Shown one piece after another: positions 57,601 through 60,012 of a DNA stretch of 64,000 bases. The stretch is from Xenopus tropicalis (lineage: Eukaryota; Chordata; Amphibia; Anura; Pipidae). Position 1 is the first letter of the stretch, and each line of letters begins with the position of its first letter. The position numbers and the translations under genes are program-made. Under the pieces are notes generated by a model. That model saw only the letters and a program-made list of their open reading frames with translations. It was not told where the DNA came from and made no database searches. The stretch is from NCBI RefSeq assembly GCF_000004195.4, contig NC_030677.2:67728222-67792221 (forward strand), given 5' to 3'.

Positions 57601-59887
57601 TGCAGATCTCTGCTGTCACGGGCAACTGAACCGCTCTGTGGGTCCTTTAATCTGTCATCCAGGAACACATTATGCAGAAAGCTCCAAATAACAGAAAGGC
57701 CATCTCCTCCCATAAACTCTATTTTAAACAAATAATTCAGATATTTAAAACTGATTTCCTTTTTCTCTGTAATAATAAAACAGTACCTTGTACTTGGTTC
57801 CAACTAAGATATAATTAAATCTTATTGGAGGCAAAACAATCCTGTTGGGTTTAATTTATGTTTAAATGATTTTTAAGTAGACTTAAGGTATGGAGAAAGA
57901 TCCCTTATCTGGAAAATCCCATGCAACAAAGCATTCTGGATAACAGGTCCCTTACCTGTATTTGTAAGATTAATTGTATTTAGTTGACGCCTGGCTTGCA
58001 ATTGGCAGATCTACTTTACATAAAGGTGGCAGAGAATTCCAATCTCCTTTTACCGGCAAACTCGTGATTCATTTATTTATTTTTGAATGGTCCCATAATC
58101 TTTGTTGACTTTCGATATCCATCATCTGCTAATGATTCTGAGATGTATACAGTTATTTGTGTGTTTTAGGATTACGTTTACCCAGCTATCAGAGAGCGCC
58201 AGTTGCTGAACTACTTTTACAAGAGAGCCAAGACACAGCGGTTTGATGTGAACGAGTACAACAGGTTACGGGAAGAGTTTGCAGAGGTACAAGCATGTGA
58301 AAACCTTCAGCTGCAAAGTGCTTTATTGGAAAGTGCTGTGATTTGGAGGAATCTCAAACCAAAAGTATTTGGTGGTTCTCTAGTAAAAATACACTGGTGC
58401 ATTTTCTATGCTACAAGGTGACAGAACCACCATTAGAAATGACCATATTACTTAGTTAGCAGGGACTCCCCCCAACCTGTGTGCCCAGACTGTTAGCCAA
58501 CAGCTGGGCCCCTGGATGGTAAACTCTGACAGCTAAGAAGAAAGAGACCCAATAAAAATATTCTACATCTTAATGCTTGACTAAATAGAAAATACATGAC
58601 TGTGCCCCCAATTTTCCACACCATACCCTGTTATGCCCATCCTGTACCTTTTGTAGCCTATGAATTGGCACTTGTTGCTGGTCCCCTAAGCGGACTTTAA
58701 CCAGTGTAATGTCAGCCAAATAATAGATAGTTTTTATTCTCTTTATGTTCATATATAACTTGTAGGTTGCCATTTTCTGGTGTCAGGCTTTTATTTCTAA
58801 ATCAATAATTTTTAACTTTACTTTATTATTTTCTACTTTCTTTGGGGGACCCATATTTTTCTCTTTTTGGTTGCCTTCTTCTGTAGGCCATATGGGGATA
58901 ACACTGAGAAAAAGTTAGAAGAAGGTTTAATCTTAGAAATAGAATAGACTTAATTCTGTGATCCTTGCGTAGGTAACAGGAACCAGAAATATTATTTGCT
59001 GATTTTATTATGTTGGCACTGGCACCACTGTAAGTCTGTTGCCCCTTAACTACACCAGGGCTGTGTAGCCATCTGTGCTATATTGATAATAAACTTTACT
59101 AGGAAATAATCAGAAAGTTTTGGTTCCACATTGATAGGCCATTATAGGTGCTGTATAATATTTACCAGGGATTTAAGGGATTATGTAATAAAAGGTACTA
59201 AGTTTGCCCTGGGGCAAACCAATAGCAACCAATCAGCAAGTAGAATTAGTTATATGCTGGATGGCTTCATTCATCAACAGTGAGATTCCACAATCCTGGT
59301 GTAACCAGAGATAAAATAAAAGATAAGCACTGGGCTTCAAGTAGATTTTTACCCCCAACTAGGAGGGAGCCCCGGTGCGGGCAGCCATGTTGGGGCACAT
59401 GCATGCGTATAATAAGTGAGTGCCGCAACTCGCATATTATGCACATGTGTGTGACATGCTCCTATGTCTGGTGCATGTGCATAGTAAGTGAGCGGGGAGA
59501 TTGCTTATTACCTACCAACATGGCCGCCCGCACCGGGAGCTCCCTTCTGGTCAGGGGTAAAAATCTACTTGAAGCATTCAAAAGTACAATAGGAGAGGCT
59601 TATTTTCATAGCTGTTTTGGAGTGAATAAGGGATAAACATATTTTCATGTTACTGTTACTGTAGTTTTGGAGTGGTTATTCCCTTCAATTTTTGTAAACA
59701 CTATGTCAATTATTTTTGTTTAAAATTTTCTCCAATACCTTCATCTCCAAATAAAGTTATATCTGCTTTGTGCCGCTCATTTCACAAAAGCGTCTCTCTT
59801 TGTTTGCAGACAGAAGAAAGCTTGAGACGTCTGCAAAATCCTCTCCGGCTGGGGCTTCCCATTGAACAGCTGAACGAAAAAGAATAA
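8921..59887 (+). CDS. mcub: mcub, mitochondrial calcium uniporter dominant-negative beta subunit (8 coding exons, complete)
   Basis: Joining the eight exons listed separately gives 960 nt (319 codons plus stop), with every junction in phase and GT-AG borders. MCUB is a paralogue of MCU in the inner mitochondrial membrane. It co-assembles with MCU and lowers calcium uptake. Seen here: an Arg-rich presequence (about residues 1-40), the MCU N-terminal domain (42-133), a coiled coil (about 143-187), TM1 (about 203-225), the pore motif WDIMEP (228-233), TM2 (about 233-254) and a C-terminal helical region (256-319). Against MCU, the Arg and Glu that precede the DIME motif are Trp220 and Val225 here, the substitutions typical of MCUB; the serine before the motif (Ser227) is kept. 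At 319 residues it is slightly shorter than human MCUB (about 336). All introns carry transposons, but no exon is damaged. MCU itself is ruled out by Trp220 and Val225. Assignment rests on recalled family sequences. Confidence 0.95.
8975..10095 (+). other. Start of mcub intron 1, no repeat recognised
   Basis: The first few hundred bases remain CpG-containing and may belong to the promoter region. Further on only a short phrase, AGATTGCAAGCTCTTCT near 9442, recalls a SINE tail. Confidence 0.4.
10096..10395. mobile_element. Family D repeat, copy 1 (ACAGGTAT...ATACCTGTA)
   Basis: A 300-bp element with inverted ends ACAGGTATCAAACCCCTTAT and GGTCCCATACCTGT. Family landmarks are the AACAGTACCTTGTACTTGAT core, TAAGATATAATTAATCCTTA and GAGGCAAAACAATCC-like stretches. 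At least ten other full or partial copies lie in this window. Its short end repeats and lack of coding capacity suggest a MITE. Confidence 0.75.
10396..12275. other. Intron 1 sequence, nothing recognised
   Basis: Two TGACGTCA palindromes occur at 12072-12079 and 12163-12170. They match the CRE core but lie in unremarkable DNA 3 kb into the intron. No gene or repeat end was seen. Confidence 0.4.
12276..12450. mobile_element. Family E palindromic MITE fragment
   Basis: Contains GGCTTTCCACTGGCGAC and the inverted GGTGGAAAGCC, then CAGAGATCTGTCGCAGGC. Related pieces lie at 42200, 57460 and, best preserved, 63241. Confidence 0.55.
12451..13731. other. Intron 1 sequence, nothing recognised
   Basis: No exon, RNA gene or clear repeat boundary was identified. 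Confidence 0.4.
13740..14215. mobile_element. hAT-like nonautonomous element, family F, with 8-bp target duplication
   Basis: The edges ATACCTCCCAAC and GTTAGGAGCTATG are inverted repeats. ATTTCATC is repeated directly at 13732-13739 and 14216-14223. The 476-bp interior includes AGAGGGAC/GTCCCG-like pairs near the ends and no coding frame. Confidence 0.75.
14216..15554. other. Intron 1 AT-rich DNA with a short (AT)n microsatellite
   Basis: An (AT)n run lies at 14451-14475. A shorter TA-rich run occurs near 14948-14970. Nothing else was recognised. Confidence 0.5.
15555..15755. mobile_element. Family D repeat, partial copy
   Basis: Carries TTTGGGGTCTGGTGTTTTCC, GGATCTTTCTGTAATTTG and AAGTACAAGGTTCTGTGTTA in the order found in complete copies. 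The right end is missing. Confidence 0.6.
15768..15835 (-). mobile_element. Penelope-like terminal fragment
   Basis: ACAACTGGACTTTTCTGAG and CCTTTCACCACTCTTCCGAA align with the outer end of the Penelope-like pair at 47076 (CAACTGGACTTGTTTGG and GTTTCACTACTCATCCGA). Only the terminal 70 bp remain. Confidence 0.55.
15836..16720. other. Intron 1 sequence, nothing recognised
   Basis: No gene or repeat boundary was seen. Confidence 0.4.
16721..16893. mobile_element. Family G short MITE, copy 1
   Basis: A 173-bp element with inverted ends GGGCCCATTTATGAACACTG and CAGTATTTATAAATGAGCCC. The inner pair CAAGTTTGCACC / GGTGCAAACTTG is perfect. Degraded relatives lie at 22996, 29895 and 59184. Confidence 0.8.
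16894..17717. other. Intron 1 sequence with a short SINE-tail fragment
   Basis: TGTAAGCTCCACTGGGGCAG near 17675 matches the tail of the SINE at 53430. The rest is unrecognised; a 70-codon frame at 17068-17280 has no known features. Confidence 0.4.
17718..18299. mobile_element. Long palindromic MITE, family B copy 2, with extra central sequence
   Basis: The ends and arms match the element at 2992. The centre (about 17945-18115) holds unrelated DNA not present in copy 1, including ATTGAGTCCTATGGGAGGCT. It is either an insertion or a longer progenitor loop. Frames across it, up to 114 codons, are artefacts of the TTTTTCGTA-rich arms. Confidence 0.75.
18300..19008. other. Intron 1 sequence, nothing recognised
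   Basis: No gene or repeat end was seen. Confidence 0.4.
19009..19590. mobile_element. T2/Kolobok-type element, TTAA-flanked
   Basis: The left end TTAAAGAACATGTAAACTCC and the right end ATTTTACATGTCCTTTAA are inverted repeats, with TTAA at 19009-19012 and 19587-19590. The interior has no coding frame. It contains a G-rich run at 19438-19463. Confidence 0.75.
20009..20335. mobile_element. Palindromic MITE, family A copy 3, TTAA-flanked
   Basis: Starts TTAAGGTGGCTATACATGG and ends GGACACTTTTAA. TTAA lies at 20009-20012 and 20332-20335. Internal GATATCTGGC/GCCAGATATT pairs match the other family A copies. Confidence 0.75.
20345..20422. mobile_element. Family D repeat, end fragment
   Basis: AGAAAGATCCCTTATCTGG and CCAGATAATAGATCCTATAT match one terminal segment of complete family D copies. 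Confidence 0.55.
20423..20838. other. Intron 1 sequence, nothing recognised
   Basis: No gene or repeat boundary was seen. Confidence 0.4.
20839..20891. repeat. Perfect 26-bp-arm palindrome with a 1-nt centre
   Basis: The arm CAGAAACATAAATGCAATAA (continuing ATGTAGA to 20864) is followed, after one base, by its exact complement to 20891. Weaker pairing (GTAACA...TGTTAC) extends the stem to about 20828-20902. Confidence 0.85.
21081..21240. mobile_element. MITE remnant with internal hairpin
   Basis: AAAGGTGGCCATACACATTA resembles the end of families A and C. Behind it, TTCACTCGAGGGGAACTC and GAGTTCCCCTCTAGTGAAC (21133-21233) form an imperfect inverted repeat around GTATTTACTTGTAT/ATACAAGTAAA. 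No right end was found. Confidence 0.5.
21241..22796. other. Intron 1 sequence, nothing recognised
   Basis: Short frames on both strands lack family features. No repeat end was placed. Confidence 0.4.
22797..22955. mobile_element. Family D repeat, partial copy
   Basis: CAGGTATGAAATCTCTTGCC, GGCCATCTCCTATCAAGTCC and AATAAAACAGTACTATAATA follow the family order. The right half is missing. Confidence 0.6.
22996..23185. mobile_element. Family G short MITE, diverged copy
   Basis: Shows TTTATGAAAGGGCTG at one side, GCCTGCCATGGGTTACTCC inside and TTTTGCCAGTTTTGGTAAAT at the other. These match the 16721 copy with many changes. Confidence 0.5.
23310..24052. mobile_element. Family D repeat interrupted by a hAT MITE
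   Basis: The left part (23310-23592) contains ATCCAGAATGCTTGGTACC and the right part (24020-24052) GGGTAACAGGTTTAATAATA. Together they form one family D element. Confidence 0.65.
23593..24019. mobile_element. hAT MITE with long perfect-looking hairpin and 8-bp target duplication
   Basis: The ends CAGGGGGCTCAAACTC and GAGTTTGAGACCCCTG are inverted. Target duplication TTTTAGGG (23585-23592) / TTTTCGGG (24020-24027) differs at one base. The interior is dominated by an inverted repeat of about 104 bp per arm (23684-23787 and 23803-23906) around a 15-nt loop. Confidence 0.85.
24053..27734. other. Intron 1 sequence, nothing recognised
   Basis: A 3.7-kb stretch with no repeat end or credible coding exon visible to me. 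Old, strongly diverged repeats would be missed by eye. Confidence 0.4.
27735..28088. mobile_element. Palindromic MITE, family A copy 4 (best preserved)
   Basis: The edges CTAAAGGTCCCCATACACC and GTGTATGGGGACCTTA are inverted. Internal hairpins include GATATCGGGAGAA and TCTTCTCCCGATATC, and GGGGACCACATC and GATGTGGTCCCC-like arms. The right arm carries CCGATATCGACAGC. Confidence 0.8.
28089..29009. other. Intron 1 sequence, nothing recognised
   Basis: No gene or repeat boundary was seen. Confidence 0.4.
29010..29575 (+). mobile_element. Possible PIF/Harbinger transposon remnant with a first-exon-like frame
   Basis: The right end, read inverted, is GGGGCCAATTCACTAAAGGG, a terminal type seen in frog Harbinger-group elements. 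Within it, ATG at 29193 opens [16 protein letters not shown] followed by CAG|gtatgt, which looks like a short acidic first exon with a donor site. No downstream transposase exon was found, so this is at most an internally deleted remnant. The left boundary is uncertain. Confidence 0.35.
29895..30040. mobile_element. Family G short MITE, diverged copy
   Basis: GGCATATTTACTAACCC, AGCACCTGGGCAGTTAACCC and TTGTTTGCCATGGTTTACTG match the 16721 element in order. The right end has decayed. Confidence 0.5.
30041..31954. other. Intron 1 sequence, nothing recognised
   Basis: No gene or clear repeat boundary was seen. Confidence 0.4.
31955..32481. mobile_element. Family D repeat interrupted by a hAT MITE
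   Basis: The ends ACAGGTGTAGGACTTGTTAT and GATCCATTACCTGT are inverted. The body continues at 32261 (TAAGAATCATTTAAACATAA) exactly where the family consensus expects, after removal of the nested element. Confidence 0.75.
32034..32252. mobile_element. GC-rich hAT MITE nested in a family D repeat
   Basis: The ends CAGGGGCGGGCCGAG and CTAGTTCCGGCCCTG are inverted. The direct repeat AAGCCTAC lies at 32026-32033 and 32253-32260, a perfect 8-bp target duplication. The 219-bp interior is strikingly GC-rich against AT-rich surroundings; CTAGGGGTAGGCAG and CTGCCTACCCCTAG form an inner hairpin. Confidence 0.85.
32482..33732. other. Intron 1 sequence with one GC-richer patch
   Basis: 33395-33600 (GGGGGTGATGCAGCCCCC onward) is GC-richer and may be an old repeat. 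No ends were found and no exon was seen. Confidence 0.35.
33741..34793. mobile_element. 1,053-bp hAT-type nonautonomous element carrying a minisatellite
   Basis: The ends CAGTGCTGTCCAAGTGGCGG and GTTGGACAGCACTG are inverted. ATTTATAT is repeated perfectly at 33733-33740 and 34794-34801. The interior contains a GC-rich tandem array (34213-34631). The long Cys/Pro/Leu-rich frames on the - strand (up to 229 codons) come from the array and are not genes. Confidence 0.85.
34140..34631. repeat. 34-bp minisatellite, about 12 units, with an inverted leader
   Basis: The unit is GGCAGGATAGGGCAGGCAGA followed by GTATGGCACACACA, with 30-32 bp variants. TATGGCA occurs 12 times. Near 34444-34631 three variant units recur as a higher-order block of about 102 bp, marked by GTATGGCATACACA. 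The array starts with an inverted half-copy (34165-34230), so the 5' edge folds into a hairpin. Confidence 0.9.
34840..35043. mobile_element. Family D repeat, right half
   Basis: AAGGATTAATTATATTTTAG, AAATACAAGGTACTGTTTTA and AACAGATCCTATACCTGTA are present in order; the other half is missing. It begins just after the hAT element at 33741. Confidence 0.65.
35044..37990. other. Intron 1 AT-rich DNA with one (AT)n microsatellite
   Basis: An uninterrupted AT run lies at 36621-36656. No gene or transposon end was recognised in the rest of this 2.9 kb. Confidence 0.45.
37991..38230. mobile_element. Family H MITE (TAGGGATGCACCGAATCC ends)
   Basis: The left end TAGGGATGCACCGAATCCA and the right end TGATGCATCCCTA are inverted. 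The interior is rich in GGCCGAAT/ATTCGGCC-like motifs. The flanks show no clear target duplication. Confidence 0.75.
38231..38832. other. Intron 1 sequence, nothing recognised
   Basis: A 129-codon frame from 38548 to 38937 runs into the family D repeat and has no protein-family features, so I do not call it a gene. Confidence 0.4.
38833..39152. mobile_element. Family D repeat, complete copy
   Basis: A 320-bp copy with inverted ends ACAGGTATGGGATGCGTTAT and AACAGATCCCATACCTGT, uninterrupted. It is a good reference for the family. Confidence 0.8.
39543..39845. mobile_element. hAT MITE, family I copy 1, perfect 8-bp target duplication
   Basis: The ends CAGTGATCCCCAACC and GGTTGGGGATCCCTG are inverted. 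ATTTAGAG lies at 39535-39542 and 39846-39853. It is 303 bp and very close to the copy at 51826. Confidence 0.9.
39856..40207. mobile_element. Family J palindromic AT-rich MITE
   Basis: The left GGCATATTTAGCAAAACATC and the right, inverted, AAGGGGCCGATTTGTTAAC are related ends. The arms share CAAGTTTT/AAAACTTG motifs. It lies immediately after the hAT element at 39543. Confidence 0.55.
40532..40690. mobile_element. T2/Kolobok-type fragment
   Basis: TTTAAAGGGAACTGAACCC is a typical T2-group end. TTTGCAATTTACATTCATTT and GTTGCTGAGATATTGGCCGT follow as in related frog repeats. No right end was found. Confidence 0.5.
40691..42199. other. Intron 1 sequence, nothing recognised
   Basis: No gene or repeat boundary was seen. 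Confidence 0.4.
42200..42400. mobile_element. Family E palindromic MITE fragment
   Basis: AGTCGCTGGAAAGGC, GCCTTTCCACCGGTAATTC and GTGGGCGACTAATCTC match the element at 63241. It is rearranged or degraded. Confidence 0.55.
42469..42493. repeat. Homopolymer run of about 25 T
   Basis: Uninterrupted T tract in intron 1. On the - strand it is a poly(A) run, but no retrotransposed gene or SINE body was recognised next to it. Confidence 0.8.
42494..44039. other. Intron 1 sequence, nothing recognised
   Basis: A 144-codon frame at 42675-43109 shows no domain, no signal features and no splice-supported extension. I treat it as chance. Confidence 0.4.
44040..44347. mobile_element. hAT-like MITE with internal palindrome
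   Basis: GGTGATGGCTCGGGAGCCAG at the left and GGTTCTTGACCCCTG at the right are hAT-style ends, the left one decayed. GAAGACGTGTTCTAAGCC and the reverse GGCTTAGAACACGTCTTC-like arm meet near 44162, forming a tight hairpin of about 27 bp per arm. Confidence 0.6.
44360..44701. mobile_element. Family D repeat, complete copy
   Basis: Inverted ends ACCGGTATAGGATTCCTTAT and AACAGGTCCCATAACTGTA with all family landmarks, including AAGATATAATTAATCCTTAT. Confidence 0.75.
44702..47075. other. Intron 1 sequence, nothing recognised
   Basis: A small tandem imperfection (CACGATTTATTC, CACAATTTATTC) sits near 45425. No gene or repeat boundary was otherwise seen. Confidence 0.4.
47315..47731 (-). pseudogene. 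GIY-YIG endonuclease domain, C-terminal part of a Penelope-like ORF (left copy)
   Basis: The - strand frame reads [18 protein letters not shown], then [20 protein letters not shown] and [20 protein letters not shown], ending with a stop at 47315. VVYAVQC and LYIGE correspond to the two short strands that name the GIY-YIG fold. The conserved RMAQHRR and the Glu of [10 protein letters not shown] are in the expected order. There is no start and no upstream reverse transcriptase, so this is a 5'-truncated remnant. Confidence 0.75.
47733..47964 (+). pseudogene. GIY-YIG endonuclease domain, shorter right copy
   Basis: The + strand frame covers only the second half of the domain: [20 protein letters not shown], then a VEKPSLN segment and the shared tail, stopping at 47964. 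The first half with the GIY-YIG strands is missing. It differs from the left copy at a few residues (for example Lys for Glu after RWF). Confidence 0.7.
48139..48173 (+). other. Conserved hairpin near the Penelope-like terminus (mirror copy at 47105-47139)
   Basis: GAAG...CTTC closes an outer stem, and GCTGCT pairs with AGTAGT (with wobbles) around a CGGATG loop, followed by GAAAC. The same 35 bp occur inverted at 47105-47139 with one or two changes. GGATGAG plus GAAAC recalls hammerhead cores known from Penelope-like elements, but the usual U after the first C is G here, and no third stem is evident. Confidence 0.4.
48384..48453 (+). CDS. mcub: mcub coding exon 2 (end of presequence)
   Basis: Acceptor tttttcattccag, donor G|gtgagt. 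It encodes [20 protein letters not shown] and a few more residues, still basic and Ser-rich as expected of a matrix-targeting segment, with a plausible processing region after the Arg-Leu-Ser-Ser stretch. It enters in phase 0 from exon 1 and ends one base into the Asp codon that exon 3 completes, giving Asp-Val-Thr-Val at the start of the conserved domain. The 39-kb gap from exon 1 is the largest intron. Confidence 0.85.
48454..48794. other. Start of mcub intron 2, nothing recognised
   Basis: No repeat end or exon was seen between exon 2 and the TTAA-flanked element. Confidence 0.4.
48795..49193. mobile_element. T2/Kolobok-type element in mcub intron 2, TTAA-flanked
   Basis: TTAAAGGGGACGCAAACCC at the left and ATATGGCCTTTAA at the right, with TTAA at 48795-48798 and 49190-49193. 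The interior has ACTGCGCATGCG-rich patches and no coding frame. Confidence 0.7.
49430..49600 (+). CDS. mcub: mcub coding exon 3 (MCU N-terminal domain, part 1)
   Basis: Encodes residues 42-98, including [18 protein letters not shown] and EDRGID, the hallmark stretch at the start of the MCU/MCUB matrix domain. The acceptor is tgaccatag and the donor ACAG|gtatga is moderate. Phase is 1 in and 1 out. The matrix domain has a beta-grasp-like fold in MCU and influences oligomer assembly. The reading frame stays open past the donor to 49815, so a missed splice would not stop at once. Confidence 0.95.
49786..49890 (+). CDS. mcub: mcub coding exon 4 (MCU N-terminal domain, part 2)
   Basis: Encodes residues 99-133. 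[17 protein letters not shown] is nearly identical to the MCUB family pattern. The strong acceptor ttctctcctacag lies only 185 nt after exon 3, making this the shortest intron of the gene. The donor AGAG|gtaaga is strong. Phase is 1 in and 1 out. Confidence 0.95.
50152..51750 (+). mobile_element. Full-length Tc1-like transposon in mcub intron 4
   Basis: 1,599 bp bounded by TA on both sides (50150-50151, 51751-51752). The ends CAGTGGCTTGCAAAAGTATT and its complement start terminal inverted repeats of about 200 bp. Inside each repeat a second, similar motif (ATTATTCAGCCCCCTTTGG versus GTATTCGGCCCCCTTGAAC at the tip) gives the IR/DR layout known from Sleeping Beauty-type elements. It contains one uninterrupted transposase gene in the same orientation as mcub. 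Confidence 0.95.
50518..51537 (+). CDS. Tc1-family transposase, apparently intact (339 aa)
   Basis: Cut-and-paste DNA transposase of the DD34E class. Residues 1-110 form the paired-like DNA-binding region with two helix-turn-helix units ([20 protein letters not shown] in the first) joined by a GRPPK AT-hook-like linker at 58-62. The catalytic triad is complete: Asp152 (LWSDETKM), Asp243 (QQDNDPKH) and Glu278 (NPIENLW), with 90 and 34 residues between them, as in Sleeping Beauty. Length 339 residues is normal for the family. No stop or frameshift is present. Start ATG follows ACACC. Whether it is expressed or active cannot be judged from sequence. Confidence 0.95.
   Translation: MKSKEHTRQVRDKVIEKCKAGLGYKKISKALNIPRSTVQAIIQKWKEYGTTVNLPRQGRPPKLTGRTRRVLIRNAAKRPMVTLVELQRSTAQVGESVHRTTISRALHKVGLHGRVARRKPLLTENHKKSRLQFATSHVGDTANMWKKVLWSDETKMELFGQNAKRYVWRKTNTAHHSEHTIPTVTYGGGSIMLWGCFSSVGTGKLVRVDGKMDGAKYRAILEENLLESAKDLRLGRRFTFQQDNDPKHKARATMEWFKTKHIHVLEWPSQSPDLNPIENLWQDLKTAVHKRCPSNLTELELFCKEEWARISVSRCAKLVETYPKSLAAVIAAKGGSTKY
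51826..52132. mobile_element. hAT MITE, family I copy 2, perfect 8-bp target duplication
   Basis: The ends CAGTGATCCCCAACC and GGTTGGGGATCCCTG match copy 1 at 39543. GTCTAGAT lies at 51818-51825 and 52133-52140. It is only 75 bp downstream of the Tc1 element. Confidence 0.9.
52163..52779. mobile_element. Family D repeat in mcub intron 4, split by another MITE
   Basis: The left part has ACAGGTATGGGTCCCATTAT, the right part GATTGTTTTGCCTCCAATAA and TTTCATATCTGTA. The 52240-52607 segment is foreign. The right edge lies 43 bp before mcub exon 5. Confidence 0.7.
52240..52607. mobile_element. AT-rich MITE nested in a family D repeat
   Basis: Edges GGGGGATTTACTAAAAC and GCATAAATACCCCC are imperfect inverted repeats. 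The interior has AAAAGT/ACTTTT-rich arms. The family D consensus resumes directly on both sides. Confidence 0.6.
52823..52983 (+). CDS. mcub: mcub coding exon 5 (first coiled coil)
   Basis: Encodes residues 134-187, with [20 protein letters not shown] and [10 protein letters not shown]. The heptad-like Leu and charged residues form the coiled coil before the membrane domain, as in MCU. The acceptor is gtctttctttcag. The donor CAG|gtctgt is weak: it matches consensus at +1, +2, +5 and +6 but has C and T at +3 and +4. It is supported because phase 0 joins cleanly to exon 6 and LEQ is where the family's exon ends. Retention of intron 5 would add about 18 residues and then stop. Confidence 0.92.
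53040..53429. other. mcub intron 5, first part, nothing certain
   Basis: GGGCTGGCATCAGGAATCAT near 53122 resembles a hAT-derived repeat, but no ends were placed. Confidence 0.3.
53430..53758 (+). mobile_element. tRNA-derived SINE with LINE-like tail
   Basis: A box B-like GAGTTTAATCCCAGCC stands near the head. It is followed by the widely conserved vertebrate SINE core (GGGTTTCCTCTGGGTACTCC, TTTCCTCCCACAC) and a tail TTGTAAGCTCCTCTGGGGCA ending in GGGGCTATATAA and A-rich sequence. A loose match to V/Deu-type SINEs is inferred from memory. Confidence 0.65.
53759..54649. other. mcub intron 5, middle part, nothing recognised
   Basis: No repeat end or exon was seen. Confidence 0.4.
54650..54727. 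mobile_element. Short repeat remnant in intron 5
   Basis: GTTGGACTACATCTCC and GAATTCTGGTAGTTGTAGTT form the imperfect ends of a common frog repeat. Confidence 0.4.
54832..55035 (+). CDS. mcub: mcub coding exon 6 (both transmembrane helices and DIME pore motif)
   Basis: Encodes residues 188-255 in phase 0 at both ends. It holds TM1, the loop WDIMEP and TM2, ending FVLTKQ. The segment [20 protein letters not shown] carries Trp220 and Val225, where MCU has Arg and Glu. These are the substitutions linked to the poor conductance of MCUB. Asp229 and Glu232 of the selectivity motif are present. Acceptor catttctgcag, strong donor CAG|gtgagt. Open reading continues to 55131 if the donor is missed. 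Confidence 0.97.
55436..56645 (-). mobile_element. Internally deleted Tc1-like element in mcub intron 6
   Basis: Same family as 50152-51750 but inverted: CAGTGGCTTGCAAAAGTATT at both ends, TA at 55434-55435 and 56646-56647. It is 1,210 bp, lacking about 390 bp internally, mostly the C-terminal part of the gene and the adjacent 3' noncoding region. Both ends look intact, so it could be moved by a transposase supplied elsewhere. Confidence 0.93.
55604..56276 (-). pseudogene. Tc1 transposase, deletion derivative lacking the catalytic Glu
   Basis: The frame begins at the same Met as the intact copy, but differs in three ways. A 9-bp loss near residue 47 removes Glu-Tyr-Gly of the first linker. 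An in-frame 129-bp loss removes residues 193-235. The frame leaves the gene after LEWPSQ (residue 270) straight into the terminal repeat, so Glu278 and everything after it are missing. Asp152 and Asp243 remain. The open frame continues through the terminal repeat to 55416, giving 286 codons, but the product cannot be catalytic. Confidence 0.92.
56925..57445. mobile_element. T2/Kolobok-type element in mcub intron 6, TTAA-flanked
   Basis: TTAAAGGAGACATATTGGAT and the inverted right end ATATGATATGTCTCCTTTAA. TTAA lies at 56925-56928 and 57442-57445. Terminal repeats of about 15 bp are perfect at the tips. Confidence 0.85.
57460..57647. mobile_element. Family E palindromic MITE in intron 6
   Basis: AGGAACCCACAGAGCAGTTC at the left and ACCGCTCTGTGGGTCCTTT at the right are inverted. 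CTTTCCACCAGC and CTGGTGGAAAG form the centre, and GATAGATCTCTGATATTGCA and GCAGATCTCTGCTGTC the arms. Confidence 0.7.
57648..57960. mobile_element. Family D repeat, near-complete copy in intron 6
   Basis: Abuts the family E element. The left end is worn (CATCCAGGAACACATTATGC). The right end GGTCCCTTACCTGTA is intact. The core AAAACAGTACCTTGTACTTG is present. Confidence 0.7.
58170..58286 (+). CDS. mcub: mcub coding exon 7 (C-terminal matrix helices)
   Basis: Encodes residues 256-294, beginning [20 protein letters not shown], which matches the DYxY...RQ pattern just after TM2 in MCU/MCUB. The remainder, [12 protein letters not shown], is the second coiled coil. The acceptor is gtgtgttttag and the donor GAG|gtacaa is of moderate strength. 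Phase is 0 at both ends. Confidence 0.96.
58287..59330. other. mcub intron 7, first part
   Basis: A family G-like fragment (GGGCAAACCAATAGCAACC) lies at about 59210. Nothing else was recognised. Confidence 0.4.
59331..59573. mobile_element. Palindromic MITE in mcub intron 7
   Basis: GGCTTCAAGTAGATTTTTAC and the inverted GTAAAAATCTACTTGAAGC end the element. GCGGGCAGCCATGTTGG and CCAACATGGCCGCCCGC form inner arms. A 118-codon frame across it is an artefact. Confidence 0.8.
59810..59887 (+). CDS. mcub: mcub coding exon 8 (C terminus and stop)
   Basis: Encodes the last 25 residues, [20 protein letters not shown] then LNEKE and TAA. The ending LNEK plus one residue is the MCUB family C terminus. 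The acceptor is ctttgtttgcag with a good pyrimidine tract. Phase 0 follows from exon 7. Confidence 0.95.
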   Translation, partial: TEESLRRLQNPLRLGLPIEQLNEKE

Positions 59888-59972
59888 TATTTTTTTTTTT
59901 AGGACAAAAGTTTGTTAGGATATCAATTTTGTAAAAAACTGGAAAATGTTGCCCACTGTTTTCTGCTAATGC

Positions 59973-59978
59973 AATAAA
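59973..59978 (+). terminator. mcub: mcub poly(A) signal
   Basis: A canonical AATAAA lies 85 nt after the mcub stop codon. A T-rich tract from about 59993 to 60012 could serve as the downstream element. This would give a very short 3' UTR of roughly 100 nt. Another AATAAA-like sequence at about 60658 could give a longer form. Confidence 0.7.
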
Positions 59979-60012
59979 TTATAATGAATTAATTGATTTT
60001 TTTTTATTTTAT

